A stretch of DNA of 6,378 nucleotides. Origin: Oscillospiraceae bacterium. GTDB lineage: Bacteria; Bacillota; Clostridia; Oscillospirales; UBA644. The notes beneath the pieces were generated by a model. The model worked only from the letters and a program-made list of their open reading frames with translations. It did no database searches and was not told where the DNA came from. The position numbers and the translations under genes are program-made. Location: the NCBI GenBank assembly GCA_015067385.1, contig SVMP01000120.1, positions 1-6,378 of the forward strand, in the 5' to 3' direction. Of this stretch, positions 5,245 through 6,378 are shown piece after piece (the stretch's first letter is position 1; each line of letters opens with the position of its first letter).

Positions 5245-6378
5245 ATGGGTCTTTTTAATTTTTTCGGTTCATATTCTCAGAAAGAACTCAAAAAGATAAA
5301 TGCGCTTATCGCAAAGATAAATGCGCTCGAACCTCAGTTCAAGGCATTGAGCGACAGTGATCTCAGAGCGAAGACAGACGAATTCAAAGCACGTCTTGCG
5401 GCAGGCGAGACGCTTGACGATATACATTGCGAGGCTTTTGCGGCAGTACGTGAAGCGGCATTCAGAGTTATCGGTCAGAGAGCTTTCGACACACAGCTTA
5501 TCGGCGCTACGGTTCTTCATCAGGGTCGTATATCCGAAATGAAGACAGGTGAAGGTAAAACACTCACAGCAGTTTTCCCCGCATACCTCAATGCGCTTTC
5601 GGGCAAGGGTGTTCATATCGTTACCGTAAACGATTATCTTGCACGCCGAGACAGCGAGTGGATGGGTAAGGTCCACAGATTTATGGGACTTACAGTCGGT
5701 CTTATCGCCCACGATATTGAGCCTGCCGAAAGAAAAAAGGCTTATGACTGCGATATTACGTACGGTACGAACAACGAATTCGGCTTCGACTATCTGAGAG
5801 ACAACATGGTAAACTACAAAGAGCAGATGGTTCAGAGAGGCCATAATTTTGCTATCGTGGACGAAGTTGACTCAATTCTTATCGACGAAGCGAGAACTCC
5901 GCTTATTATTTCGGGTCACGGCGAAGAGAGCGACGAGATGTACGCAAAAGCATCTGCATTCGTTTCAAGACTCAGATCATTTAAGATCAAGGAAATGGAA
6001 TCGAAAGAAAGCTACGATGATGTTGACGCCGACTATATAGTTGAAGAAAAGCACAAAAACGCCGTACTCACAAACAAGGGTATGGAAAAGGCGCAGAGAG
6101 CGTTTAATGTTGAAAACTGGGCTGATCCGTCAAACGTAGAAACTCAGCATTACGTTAACCAGGCGCTCAAAGCATGGGGCACGATGCAGAGAGATATCGA
6201 CTACGTTGTTAAAGACGGCGAAGTAATTATCGTTGACGAATTTACGGGACGACTGATGTACGGCAGACGTTATTCCAACGGTCTTCATCAGTCCATCGAA
6301 GCGAAGGAAGGCGTTAAGATCGAAAACGAATCGAAGACGCTCGCAACGATCACTTTCCAGAACTATTTCAGAATTTAC
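5245..6378 (+). CDS. secA: Preprotein translocase motor SecA (5' part, 3' end outside window)
   Basis: SecA is the ATPase that pushes unfolded preproteins through the SecYEG membrane channel. The visible 378 codons are open to the window end, under half of the usual 800-900-residue protein. Seen: an N-terminal MGLFNFFGSYSQKELKKI; nucleotide-binding domain 1 with Walker A MKTGEGKT (99-106), TVNDYLARRD (127-136), TYGTNNEFGFDYLRDNM (172-188) and the DEAD-type Walker B IVDEVDSILIDEARTPL (204-220); the preprotein cross-linking domain from about 223; and VDEFTGRLMYGRRYSNGLHQ (330-349), the return into domain 1, followed by EAKEGVKIENESKTLATIT. All key residues are present, so this looks like the housekeeping SecA rather than SecA2, though the C-terminal half is not visible. 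The ATG at 5245 has GGAGG (5234-5238) 6 nt upstream. An extended -10 promoter precedes it, and comM diverges from the same spacer. Confidence 0.97.
   Translation, partial: MGLFNFFGSYSQKELKKINALIAKINALEPQFKALSDSDLRAKTDEFKARLAAGETLDDIHCEAFAAVREAAFRVIGQRAFDTQLIGATVLHQGRISEMKTGEGKTLTAVFPAYLNALSGKGVHIVTVNDYLARRDSEWMGKVHRFMGLTVGLIAHDIEPAERKKAYDCDITYGTNNEFGFDYLRDNMVNYKEQMVQRGHNFAIVDEVDSILIDEARTPLIISGHGEESDEMYAKASAFVSRLRSFKIKEMESKESYDDVDADYIVEEKHKNAVLTNKGMEKAQRAFNVENWADPSNVETQHYVNQALKAWGTMQRDIDYVVKDGEVIIVDEFTGRLMYGRRYSNGLHQSIEAKEGVKIENESKTLATITFQNYFRIY

Noticed and set aside
5269..5844. 191-codon open frame on the minus strand
   Set aside because: It lies wholly antisense to secA, whose frame has unmistakable conserved motifs; the open antisense frame is a by-product of secA codon use and has no recognisable domain.

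Overview
The window looks like chromosome of a low- to mid-GC Firmicute, most likely a gut-type clostridium (Oscillospirales or Lachnospirales level; inference). The grounds are strong GGAGG-type Shine-Dalgarno sites, a clostridial-style SecA start (MGLFNFFGSYSQKELKKI), AT-rich spacers, and a GH29 fucosidase typical of bacteria that live on host glycans. There is no rRNA, tRNA, insertion sequence, CRISPR array or phage gene, and no gene-free stretch longer than about 190 bases.

Layout, left to right: (1) the 3' part of a plus-strand GH29 alpha-L-fucosidase gene (1-888); (2) a strong hairpin terminator (911-949) between convergent genes; (3) a minus-strand, unusually AT-rich gene for a small secreted protein of unknown function (964-1719); (4) a spacer with four short hairpins at about 21-nt intervals, two of which have compensating arm changes; (5) minus-strand murE (1887-3350), a peptidoglycan-precursor ligase whose specificity motif is not the classical DAP-type motif; (6) a 190-bp spacer with a cluster of DnaA-box-like 9-mers, a perfect 11-bp palindrome and an AT-rich flank; (7) minus-strand comM/yifB (3541-5076), an AAA+ ATPase; (8) a divergent promoter region; (9) plus-strand secA, cut by the window end.

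The genes do not form one pathway. murE (cell wall), comM (DNA processing) and secA (protein export) are conserved housekeeping genes. murE and comM are on the same strand and could share a transcript, but the 190-bp spacer leaves room for separate control of murE. The fucosidase and the secreted protein look like accessory content.

No complete new multi-gene system is visible. The most unusual material is in two spacers. The murE-comM spacer has an oriC-like or DnaA-titration-like arrangement without dnaA nearby, bracketed by an inverted near-copy of the comM 3' end. The spacer downstream of murE has a tandem hairpin array that also continues the murE reading frame past its TAG stop.
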